Source: JSC-12 sp033764965 (GTDB taxonomy: Bacteria; Cyanobacteriota; Cyanobacteriia; Leptolyngbyales; Leptolyngbyaceae). Taken from it: a stretch of 26,023 nt of DNA. Below are positions 14,372 through 21,439 of the stretch, in pieces. Location: contig JANRIN010000028.1 of assembly GCA_033764965.1 (NCBI GenBank), positions 1 to 26,023 of the forward strand, written 5' to 3'. Position 1 is the first letter of the stretch. Each line of letters starts with the position of its first letter. Both the position numbers and the translations under genes were made by a program. Under the pieces are notes generated by a model. That model saw nothing but the letters and a program-made list of their open reading frames with translations, had not been told where the DNA came from and did not search any database.

Positions 14372-16498
14372 ATGTTGGACTGGATGCAAAACCTGTTCAC
14401 GACTGGAGGGTTTATTCCGCATGGACATTGCTATCTCTGGAAACCGGAACTCGTCTGGCTGCACGTTATCTCAGATTCTTTGATTGCGATCGCCTACTAT
14501 TCCATCCCGCTGACGTTATTCTACTTCGTCCGCAAACGCCAGGACTTACCCTTTAACTGGGTCTTTCTGCTGTTTGGCAGCTTCATTGTTGCCTGTGGCA
14601 CGACGCATCTAATGGAAGTGTGGACGCTCTGGCATCCCACCTACTGGCTGGCGGGATTGCTAAAAGTCGTTACAGCCGTAATCTCGATCTACACAGCGAT
14701 TTGCCTTGTCTCCTTGTTGCCCAAAGCACTCGCCTTGCCCAGTTTGGCGATCGTCAACCGGAAATTAGAACGGGAAATCAGCGATCGGCAGCAGGCAGAA
14801 GCCGCATTGACCGTTAGCGAACAGCGTCTGCGACTGGCGCTAGAAGCGGCTCACATGGGAACCTGGGACTGGGATATTTTAACCAATCAAATCGTCTGGT
14901 CTGAGGAGCATGAACGCCTGTTTGGTCTAGTCCCTGGCACGTTTGATGGTAGCTACGAAGCCTTTGATAAGTGCCTCCATCCCGACGATCGAGAGGCGTT
15001 AATCGAAGCAGTTAACCATGCCCATACTACTCACACCGACTATAGCCATGAATACCGTGTGATCTGGTTAGATGGCAGCATTCATTGGATTGAGGGTAAA
15101 GGAAAATTTCTCTACGATAATGCAGGCAGCCCCGTGCGCGTCGTGGGCACGGTTCAAGATATCAGCTTCCGCAAACAGACCGAAGCCCAGTTGCAGCAAG
15201 CAAAGGATGATCTGAAATTGAGAGTGGCAGAGCGCACGGCTGAGCTACTTCGGGTGAATCAACAACTGCAACAGGAACTGAATGAGCGCACACAAATTCA
15301 GACTGCCCTGGAACTCTCACAAGCCCGCTTTGCGGGAATCTTAGAAATTGCCAGCGATGCGATTATTTCAGTGGATGGCAACCAAATGATTACCTTATTT
15401 AATCAGGGAGCCGAAAAGATTTTTGGGTACAACGCTGAAGAAGTGGTGGGACAACCGCTTGATCTGCTTCTGCCAAACCGCTCTGTTGCCCTCCATCGTC
15501 AGCATCTTAGCGGCTTCGCTCAATCTAGTGGTAGTGCCAGACGCATGGGCGATCGCAGTGAGATCTTTGGTTGTCGCAAAGATGGCAGCGAGTTCCCAGC
15601 AGAAGCTTCCATTTCTAGATTAAAACTGGGCACGGAAACGATATTTACTGCAATTCTTCGTGACATTACCGATCGCAAGCAAATCGATCGGATGAAAGAT
15701 GAATTTATCTCGGTTGTCAGTCACGAACTTCGTACGCCTCTCACATCGATTCATGGCTCCCTGGGAATGCTTGCCAGTGGCTTACTCAAACCCGATTCTG
15801 ATCAGGGTAAACGGATGCTGCAAATTGCCGTAGACAGTACCGATCGCCTCGTGCGCCTGATCAACGACATCCTCGACATCGAGCGCATTGAATCGGGCAG
15901 AGTCAAGATGGAAAAAACACTCTGCGCTGTGGATGACCTGATCACCGAAGCCGTAAACGTGGTGCAGCCCCTTGCCGATAAGGTTGGAGTCATCCTATCG
16001 GTCACCAGCCTGTCGATTGAAGTTTGGGCTGATCCCGATCGCATCATCCAAACCCTCACCAACTTACTCAGCAACGCCATCAAATTCTCGCCCGCTGGCA
16101 GCACAGTTTGGCTGACGGCTGAAGAGTGGGAGAGTGGGAGAGTGGGAGAGTGTCAGGGTAGGAGAGCGGAAAATCTCATCCCCCCCATCCCCCCATCTCC
16201 CCCCATCCTCGTCACTGTCACAGACCACGGGCGCGGCATTCCGGCTAACAAACTCGACAGCATCTTTGAGCGGTTTCAACAAGTTGATTCGTCCGATTCT
16301 CGTAATCATGAAGGCACTGGCTTAGGCTTGGCAATTTGCCGCAGTATTGTGCAGCAGCATGACGGGCAAATTTGGGTGGAAAGTCGGTTGGGTGCAGGCA
16401 GCACGTTTTCTTTTACGTTGCCGTTGTCAGTAGACTCAGCGATCGAGCCATCAACGCCACCCCATGATGCGATCGCGGGTCATGACACTCCTGCATAG
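14372..16498 (+). CDS. Ethylene-receptor-like sensor histidine kinase
   Basis: A 708-residue membrane kinase. Residues 26-115 form three membrane helices of the ethylene-binding domain. D35, Y42, I45, P46, I72, C75 and H79 match the plant ETR1 residues D25, Y32, I35, P36, I62, C65 and H69 with a constant offset of ten; C75 and H79 (ACGTTH) would bind copper(I). Then come a PAS domain (150-270, HMGTWDWD to VQDISFRK), a coiled coil (272-316), a second PAS (317-437), HisKA with H451 in SHELRTP, and HATPase with NLLSNAIKFS, DHGRGIP and GTGLGLA. There is no C-terminal receiver. Residues about 584-611 are a low-complexity insert in the ATPase domain from octamer repeats. The ATG at 14372 has AGGAGGGG just upstream. 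Ethylene binding is inferred from the residues; partners are the neighbouring regulators. Confidence 0.93.
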   Translation: MLDWMQNLFTTGGFIPHGHCYLWKPELVWLHVISDSLIAIAYYSIPLTLFYFVRKRQDLPFNWVFLLFGSFIVACGTTHLMEVWTLWHPTYWLAGLLKVVTAVISIYTAICLVSLLPKALALPSLAIVNRKLEREISDRQQAEAALTVSEQRLRLALEAAHMGTWDWDILTNQIVWSEEHERLFGLVPGTFDGSYEAFDKCLHPDDREALIEAVNHAHTTHTDYSHEYRVIWLDGSIHWIEGKGKFLYDNAGSPVRVVGTVQDISFRKQTEAQLQQAKDDLKLRVAERTAELLRVNQQLQQELNERTQIQTALELSQARFAGILEIASDAIISVDGNQMITLFNQGAEKIFGYNAEEVVGQPLDLLLPNRSVALHRQHLSGFAQSSGSARRMGDRSEIFGCRKDGSEFPAEASISRLKLGTETIFTAILRDITDRKQIDRMKDEFISVVSHELRTPLTSIHGSLGMLASGLLKPDSDQGKRMLQIAVDSTDRLVRLINDILDIERIESGRVKMEKTLCAVDDLITEAVNVVQPLADKVGVILSVTSLSIEVWADPDRIIQTLTNLLSNAIKFSPAGSTVWLTAEEWESGRVGECQGRRAENLIPPIPPSPPILVTVTDHGRGIPANKLDSIFERFQQVDSSDSRNHEGTGLGLAICRSIVQQHDGQIWVESRLGAGSTFSFTLPLSVDSAIEPSTPPHDAIAGHDTPA
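16124..16210. repeat. Octamer repeat insert in the kinase ATPase domain
   Basis: Three perfect GAGTGGGA octamers (16124-16147) plus a decaying fourth, followed after a short gap by CCCCCATC-type units (16176-16210). They code in frame for EWESGRVG and IPPIPPSPP between the N box and the DHGRG box of the kinase. Style and unit length match the repeats in cas6. Confidence 0.88.
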
Positions 16499-16531
16499 CG
16501 TGATTCAACCAGATAGCGTGATTCAACCAGA
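16496..16531. repeat. 18-bp tandem duplication at the kinase stop codon
   Basis: TAGCGTGATTCAACCAGA occurs twice in a row (16496-16513 and 16514-16531). The first copy starts with the TAG stop codon of the kinase, so the duplication does not alter the protein. It probably arose by slippage; no regulatory role is apparent. Confidence 0.9.
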
Positions 16532-16563
16532 AGTAAACTAGACCGACGCAAGCGAGCACGCAA

Positions 16564-16950
16564 ATGACAACAAAGCGAATTCTGGTCGTTGACAATGAGC
16601 AATACATCCAGGAAGTTGCCAAAGTTTGCCTGGAAACCGTAGCGGGCTGGGACGTGCTGCTCGCCAGTTCTGGCAAAGAATGCCTGCGCCAAGCAGAGGC
16701 AGAGCAACCCGATGCAATTTTGCTGGATGTGATGATGCCCGATATGGATGGGATGACCACTTTTCAAAAACTTCAGGACAACCCAGCCACCCAGGCGATT
16801 CCTGTCATCCTATTGACCGCCAAGATTCAGGCTTCTGACCGTCGTCGCTATGCTCAAGTTGGCACGATCGCCGCGATCGCCAAACCCTTCAACCCCCTCG
16901 AACTCGCTGGGCAGATTGCCGCTGCCCTGGGTTGGACATTGGAGCCATAA
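16564..16950 (+). CDS. Single-domain response regulator (CheY-like)
   Basis: A 128-residue stand-alone receiver. VVDNEQY gives the acidic site with the second Asp replaced by Asn (D10, N11). The phosphoacceptor is D55 in ILLDVMMPDMDGM, and AIAKPFNP carries the conserved lysine. There is no output domain, as in phosphorelay shuttle proteins. It starts 65 bp after the ethylene-receptor-like kinase on the same strand, just past an 18-bp tandem duplication. The likely role is to accept phosphate from H451 of that kinase and pass it to the Hpt domain of the upstream regulator. Partner choice is inferred from position only. Confidence 0.92.
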   Translation: MTTKRILVVDNEQYIQEVAKVCLETVAGWDVLLASSGKECLRQAEAEQPDAILLDVMMPDMDGMTTFQKLQDNPATQAIPVILLTAKIQASDRRRYAQVGTIAAIAKPFNPLELAGQIAAALGWTLEP

Positions 16951-16972
16951 ATTAGAAACATAAATTTCATTC

Positions 16973-17001
16973 CCTCACAAGTTCCTCAAATTGTTTTCCT
17001 A
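16973..17001 (+). promoter_or_regulatory. Shared upstream element, copy 1 (before the phosphatase gene)
   Basis: The 18-bp core CCTCACAAGTTCCTCAAA (16973-16990) contains CCTCA twice, 11 bp apart, and is followed after six bases by TCCTA. The identical core with the same TCCTA spacing lies in inverted orientation before the zinc-ribbon gene. Direct repeats one helical turn apart are typical of sites for OmpR/PhoB-type regulators. Confidence 0.55.
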
Positions 17002-17105
17002 ACGTAAGGGTGTGGGCAGGTAAACTGCTGCCATTCCCCATACTCCCGATGTCATCTCCAGAAGCCTTCATTTGGAACCAGGCACCCGTAGTGAGAAAAG
17101 AAGCA

Positions 17106-17489
17106 ATGAATATGGTCAAGAAAATTACGGATGAATTGGCGATCGCAGATCAACCCACACTCGCTCAATTGCAGCAATTGGCTGAGGAGGGATATCGATC
17201 AGTCGTAAATCTGCGATCGTCCACTGAAGTTGGTTTTCTAAATGATGAACAGCAACACATAGAAGATTTAGGGCTATGCTACGCCCATAGTCCAATTCAA
17301 ATTAAAAGCCTCAGCCTGGATGATGTGCTTTCGACAATTCAACACTTTACGGGATTTCCAAAACCGATACTCATCCATTGCGATAATGGCATTCGTTCAT
17401 CCATTGTTGTGCTAATACAAATTGCAGTTGAGCAAGGTATCAAAGCTGAAGATGCCTTTCAAAAAGTCATAACACTAGGACTACTATGA
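17106..17489 (+). CDS. DUF442-like (beta-lactamase-hydrolase-like) phosphatase
   Basis: A 127-residue protein of the DUF442/BLH group of cysteine phosphatase-like proteins. Family marks are KKITDELAIADQPT at the start, the strand-helix unit YRSVVNLRSSTEVGF, then the late HSPIQIKSLSLDDV segment. The phosphatase loop HCDNGIRSS has the nucleophilic cysteine and arginine; family members usually have C-R-S-G-T-R at this place. The substrate is unknown. Homology starts at the ATG at 17106, with a purine-rich GAAAAGAAGC before it; a longer start at 17049 is possible. The upstream region carries a repeat element also found before the next, converging gene. Confidence 0.82.
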   Translation: MNMVKKITDELAIADQPTLAQLQQLAEEGYRSVVNLRSSTEVGFLNDEQQHIEDLGLCYAHSPIQIKSLSLDDVLSTIQHFTGFPKPILIHCDNGIRSSIVVLIQIAVEQGIKAEDAFQKVITLGLL

Positions 17490-17610
17490 CTAGAAAAATC
17501 GCTCTTTAGAATCGGTCAAATTCTTAAGAAAGTAGAACGATGAAAGCAGTTTACAGATAGAAGCGTTCTGCTTAGAGATAAAGTGCGCTTGCAGCAAGTC
17601 GATCGTTTTG

Positions 17611-17820
17611 TCAGGCGGCAGTTGAAAGCGACTGTTTGAGAACAGGTTGCTTAGTCTGTTTTTGCATCATTTGCTCCAGCGATCGCCCTTTCAGTACAGA
17701 ATAGTCGTGAAGTGTCACTAGATCAGGCATCTCTTGCCAACAATGGCGGCAAAATGAGACGGTTTGATGATGACGGAAGCACTGCACCAGCGAGTATCCG
17801 CAGCAAGGACAGTTTGTCAT
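17611..17820 (-). CDS. Small zinc-ribbon-like protein
   Basis: A 69-residue protein starting MTNCPCCGYSL, with CPCC at the N-terminus and CRHCW twenty-odd residues later: two Cys pairs that suggest a zinc ribbon. The sequence HHQTVSFCRHCWQEMPDL resembles a family of small conserved cyanobacterial proteins of unknown role, as far as I can recall. The C-terminal tail is rich in Q and K. The ATG at 17820 is preferred because a weak GAGA lies upstream; an ATG at 17838 would add six residues and has no ribosome site. The gene converges on the phosphatase gene and shares its upstream element. Confidence 0.72.
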   Translation of the reverse strand: MTNCPCCGYSLVQCFRHHQTVSFCRHCWQEMPDLVTLHDYSVLKGRSLEQMMQKQTKQPVLKQSLSTAA

Positions 17821-17838
17821 AATAGTTCTCACATCCAT

Positions 17839-18265
17839 TTCAATAAATTAGTTAGTAATACAGTGCAGAGCAGGTCGTTTATCTGTCCTCAGGGTAGGAT
17901 GAAAGTTTGAGGAACTTGTGAGGATTCCATCAATTCAGCAAAGAAGTAAAAAGAGAGTTTAAGCTGTTGCAGCCTACAGACTCTATTCATCGGTATAAAT
18001 GCCCACTGCCCGTGTACTTGTACCGATACGGTTGCCAAAGTAACTCCATATGCGATTCCCAAAACGAATACACACTCAAGCTGCGAATCTTCCAATGTAA
18101 TTCGTTACTAGCCCGTAGGGAGGCAGCTATTCATGCAGCGGTTACATAAATTTTTTTTCATTCTTTTTTTAATGACTTTTTATTTGCCTTCTGAATACTG
18201 ATCTCTGGCATCTGTAAGTATGCTTGGGTTGATTGGGTTAGGGGCACGTTTTTTATGATGATTCT
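17839..18265. other. 427-bp intergenic region before the efflux sensor kinase
   Basis: Apart from the repeated element at 17895-17923 I see no gene here. An open frame on the minus strand (17889-18095) lacks protein-like composition and a ribosome site. T-rich tracts lie at 18150-18182. TATGAT at 18254-18259 just before the kinase start could be a -10, but no convincing -35 accompanies it. Confidence 0.6.
17895..17923 (-). promoter_or_regulatory. Shared upstream element, copy 2 (before the zinc-ribbon gene)
   Basis: The minus strand reads the same 18-bp core as at 16973-16990, here at 17906-17923, followed after six bases by TCCTA (17895-17899). It ends 57 to 75 bp before the possible starts of the zinc-ribbon gene. 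The identical orientation relative to both genes argues for a binding site rather than transposon ends. Confidence 0.55.
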
Positions 18266-19732
18266 ATGATGAGAAAAAGTTGGCACCGGACATTTTTCAG
18301 CGTCCGAACACGGCTTCTGGTCTGGTATTTTCTGTTGACGACTGGAACTGTTTTTATCTCGATTCACACGACTTACAGTATCTTTTGCGATCGCATTCGA
18401 ATTCAGGCAGAAGATTCGGCTCTGCAACAAGCCACTCAATTTGATGTACTGGTTGCAAAGCACCGTCAGAAAGCCCAACTGGGACAGGGTCCCAATAACA
18501 TCAATACCCTTTTTGATCGGTTGCTTTCCAGCTATGTACCGACTCGTGATGAATATGTCATTACGTTGGTCGGCAACCAGATTTATAATGCCAAACCAGA
18601 ATTACCGTCGCACCTGTTCAAACAACATCCCAACATAGTTTCAGACTGGTCAAGCATGACTAGAGAACAACGGCAACACGTCGAAGGACGGGGACAGCGG
18701 CTTTACTTTGTGGCAAAACCTGTTGTGTGGCAAGCCACTCAAGAATCAGGCTCGATCGTGGTGTTGAATGACACAACACCAGAGTACCAGACGGCACGAA
18801 GTGCGATCGAATTAGTCATGCAAGTCACTTTTGGGTTGCTGTTACTTTTCTTTTTGCTTGCCTGGTTTACGGCAGGGCGCGTGCTGTATCCGTTGCGATT
18901 GCTGATTAAAACGGCTCATTCCATCACGGAGTCGGATATGACCCAGCGGATTCCGGTGCAGGGGAAGGATGAGATTGCGGAACTAGCGACGACGGTCAAT
19001 GAAATGCTCGATCGCTTGCAAGCCGCTTTTGATAGCCAGAAAGAGTTTTTGAAAGATGCCAGTCACGAGTTACGCACCCCAATTACGATCATCCAGGGGC
19101 ATCTAGAAATGCTGAAATATCAGCCGCACAAAGAGGACACGATCGCTCTGGTCATGGATGAACTAGAGCGCATGAGCCGCTTGGTGAATGACCTGTTGTT
19201 GTTGGCGAAGGCGGAGCGATCGGACTTTTTGCGGTTAAAACCGGAAGAATTAGACTGGCTGACAGAGGCAATTTATCTCAAAGCGAGAGGGCTTGCCGAT
19301 CGCGATTGGCGATTAGAGTCTAAGGGATTAAGCCCCATCACTGTAGATGGGCAACGGCTGACTCAAGCCGTCATGAACTTGGTGCAAAATGCTATTCGCC
19401 ATACCCAACCGGGAGATACGATCGCCCTTGGGTCTTCGGTCAAAGGGGACTATGCCTACTTTTGGGTGCGGGATACTGGCGAAGGCATCACCCCAGAAAA
19501 CCAAAAGCGGATTTTTGAACGATTTGTACGGGCAACCGGAGATTCGCACAGTGAAGGCTACGGCTTGGGGTTGTCCATCGTCGCGGCGATCGTTCAGTCT
19601 CACGGTGGGCGAGTCGAATTGGTCAGTCAGGTTGGTCAGGGTTCTACCTTTACCGTTGTTTTGCCTCTGATGCAGGATACTACTACTCCAAATCGGGCTG
19701 TCCTTAATCCCCAGGTTTTGCCCCCTAGCTGA
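18266..19732 (+). CDS. Sensor histidine kinase of the efflux module
   Basis: A 488-residue membrane kinase. The first membrane helix is at about 15-37 (LLVWYFLLTTGTVFISI), and an extracytoplasmic sensor region runs to about 185. The second helix is at 186-206 (VTFGLLLLFFLLAW). A HAMP domain follows (207-258, RVLYPLRLLIKTAHSI), then HisKA with H267 in KDASHELRTP. HATPase boxes are NLVQNAIRH, DTGEGITP and GYGLGLSI. The order matches kinases that control metal or drug efflux pumps. The likely partner is the OmpR-type regulator at 24715, beyond the pump genes on the same strand. The tandem ATGATG leaves the start ambiguous by one codon. The signal is not evident from sequence. Confidence 0.9.
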   Translation: MMRKSWHRTFFSVRTRLLVWYFLLTTGTVFISIHTTYSIFCDRIRIQAEDSALQQATQFDVLVAKHRQKAQLGQGPNNINTLFDRLLSSYVPTRDEYVITLVGNQIYNAKPELPSHLFKQHPNIVSDWSSMTREQRQHVEGRGQRLYFVAKPVVWQATQESGSIVVLNDTTPEYQTARSAIELVMQVTFGLLLLFFLLAWFTAGRVLYPLRLLIKTAHSITESDMTQRIPVQGKDEIAELATTVNEMLDRLQAAFDSQKEFLKDASHELRTPITIIQGHLEMLKYQPHKEDTIALVMDELERMSRLVNDLLLLAKAERSDFLRLKPEELDWLTEAIYLKARGLADRDWRLESKGLSPITVDGQRLTQAVMNLVQNAIRHTQPGDTIALGSSVKGDYAYFWVRDTGEGITPENQKRIFERFVRATGDSHSEGYGLGLSIVAAIVQSHGGRVELVSQVGQGSTFTVVLPLMQDTTTPNRAVLNPQVLPPS

Positions 19733-19771
19733 GATTGAGAAATTGAGCAGGTCAGGAAGATGAAGGTGGTC

Positions 19772-19894
19772 ATACCAATTTGCTTTCGACACGCTACAGA
19801 TTAAGATCCCCCTGCCTGCGGCTTCCCCCTTGACAAGGGGGATTGAGGGGGATCGGTACAAGGGATATGCCCCTATCACTGTTTAAATCGGTAT
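19772..19894. mobile_element. MITE-like element with ATACCRATTT inverted ends
   Basis: A 123-bp element in the gap between the kinase and the membrane fusion protein. The ends are ATACCAATTT (19772) and AAATCGGTAT (19885-19894), inverted with one difference. Inside is a nested hairpin from GATCCCCC (19805) to GGGGGATC (19854), with a tight CCCCCTTGACAAGGGGG core. It has no coding capacity. This layout is typical of miniature transposable elements in cyanobacteria. The hairpin could also act as a transcription terminator. Confidence 0.7.
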
Positions 19895-20037
19895 CAGAAT
19901 CAAGCAGACAGCGATTGTAAAGCAAATATAAAAGTTTTTTCACAAAGTCTTTACCCGTGATTTATCCACTTCCTTAAAACTTTGAAACATGACAGGCATC
20001 ACGGATCTGTTTTTTGTTCTTTCAATCCCTGCGAACT

Positions 20038-21417
20038 ATGAGCAATACTGACTCTTCGGTTCCGACTTCTGAGCAATCGAACGCTGTTTCTGAATCTCCA
20101 ATGGCTGAAACGTCTGTCGTTGAATCGGTGGATTCCCAGCCAGGGCCGCAAAAACGCTGGCTGTGGTTGGGCATGGCTGTGGTACTGACCATTGGTGGTT
20201 TTGCTACCTGGCGATCGCTGACCGCCAGTTCAACCTCCAAGCCTGCCGTTGCCCAGCCAGGGCCATCTCCCAGAGCGGTTGAAACCATTGCCCTGACCTC
20301 AGGCACCGCTGCCCGACAAGTACAACTGTTAGGACAAGTGGAAGCATCAGAGCGGGCAACAGTCCGCGCTCAAACCAGTGGAGTCATCCAGGAATTGTTG
20401 GTGCAACCGGGCGATCGCGTCACACCGGGCATAACGATCGCGATCCTGGATGACGCAGATCAGCAGTTAGCACTTTCACAAGCACAGGCTCGTTTAGCCC
20501 AACAGCGCAGCAACCTCGCCCGCTTAACGGTTGGCACCCGTCCCGAAATCATTGCCCAACGGAGAGGTGCCTTAAGTGCCGCCTCAGCCCGGGAACAGGA
20601 AGCGATCGATAACCTGAACCGGGTCGAAGGATTGGTGCGAGAGGGCGCGTTCTCGCAACGATTGCTGGTCGAAGCGCGATCGGCGGTGGATGCCGCCAGG
20701 GGTGCCCGCCTGGAAGCGCAGGCAGAGCTGGCAGAGGCTCAGGCGGGTCCCATTCGGGAAGAAATCGCAGCGCAACGGGCGAATGTGGCAGCGGCACAGT
20801 CCGAAGTGAATCAAGCCAAGTTGACCCAGTTGCGGACTCAAGTCAGGGCGACCTCTACTGGAGTGGTGGAGCGGCGCTTGGTGAGTCGGGGGGATTATGT
20901 GGAAAGCAATGGCGAGATCGTGTCCTTGATTGCGGGCGATCGCCTGGACATTTTTCTGGAGTTGCCGGAAGAGTTAACTGGGCGTGTCACCGCAGGAATG
21001 CCCATTCAACTGACCTCGCGGGCATTACCCCAGTGGCAGCAGCGCACCACCGTCACAGCCGTCGTCCCAGCGGCAGATTCGACATCCCGGCGGCAACGGG
21101 TACGGGTGCGCCTGGATAATGCCGGACAGCGATTACTCCCTGGCATGGCGATGACAGGCACCCTGGACTTACCCTCCAATCGCACTAGCTTCGTCGTGTC
21201 CCGCGATGCGCTGACTCAACGCCAAAATCAGTGGTTGCTATTTGCGATCGCCGATGGCAAAGCCAAACAAATTCCCGTAGAACTGGTGACTGACATGGGG
21301 GAAACCGTTGCCATTTACAGCAACGAGTTAAGACCAGGGCAGGCAATTGTCTTGCGGGGTGGCGATACCTTGCGGGATGGTGCCCCGGTGAAAGTCGTGC
21401 AGAACAACAAAAGCTAA
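20038..21417 (+). CDS. RND efflux membrane fusion protein (HlyD/AcrA family)
   Basis: A 459-residue periplasmic adaptor linking the RND pump to an outer-membrane channel. A cytoplasmic N-terminus is followed by one membrane anchor (WLWLGMAVVLTIGGFATW, about 42-60). Next come the lipoyl half (ATVRAQTSGVIQELLVQPGD), a long helical hairpin rich in A, Q and R (about 145-270), the second lipoyl half (TQVRATSTGVVERRLVSRGD), the beta barrel and a membrane-proximal domain ending DGAPVKVV. It lacks a lipobox cysteine, so a membrane anchor replaces the lipid. The ATG at 20038 is chosen; the upstream TTG at 20014 has no support. The pump gene starts 22 bp downstream, so the two are co-transcribed. Confidence 0.92.
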   Translation: MSNTDSSVPTSEQSNAVSESPMAETSVVESVDSQPGPQKRWLWLGMAVVLTIGGFATWRSLTASSTSKPAVAQPGPSPRAVETIALTSGTAARQVQLLGQVEASERATVRAQTSGVIQELLVQPGDRVTPGITIAILDDADQQLALSQAQARLAQQRSNLARLTVGTRPEIIAQRRGALSAASAREQEAIDNLNRVEGLVREGAFSQRLLVEARSAVDAARGARLEAQAELAEAQAGPIREEIAAQRANVAAAQSEVNQAKLTQLRTQVRATSTGVVERRLVSRGDYVESNGEIVSLIAGDRLDIFLELPEELTGRVTAGMPIQLTSRALPQWQQRTTVTAVVPAADSTSRRQRVRVRLDNAGQRLLPGMAMTGTLDLPSNRTSFVVSRDALTQRQNQWLLFAIADGKAKQIPVELVTDMGETVAIYSNELRPGQAIVLRGGDTLRDGAPVKVVQNNKS

Positions 21418-21439
21418 AGCTGGCTAGAGGGATAAACCA

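Noticed and set aside
16973..17923. 18-bp inverted repeats as the terminal repeats of a transposon
   Set aside because: No transposase lies between them, no target duplication is seen, and each copy sits at promoter distance from a gene with the same orientation to it.
17889..18095. 68-residue open frame upstream of the zinc-ribbon gene
   Set aside because: There is no ribosome site or family match, and it covers the regulatory element region.
19328..19879. 183-residue open frame on the minus strand over the kinase end and MITE
   Set aside because: It runs across a MITE-like element and an antisense ATPase domain, with no recognisable domain.
20549..20841. Antisense open frames in the membrane fusion protein gene
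   Set aside because: Their proline- and leucine-rich composition reflects the opposite strand of the helical hairpin; no independent gene evidence.
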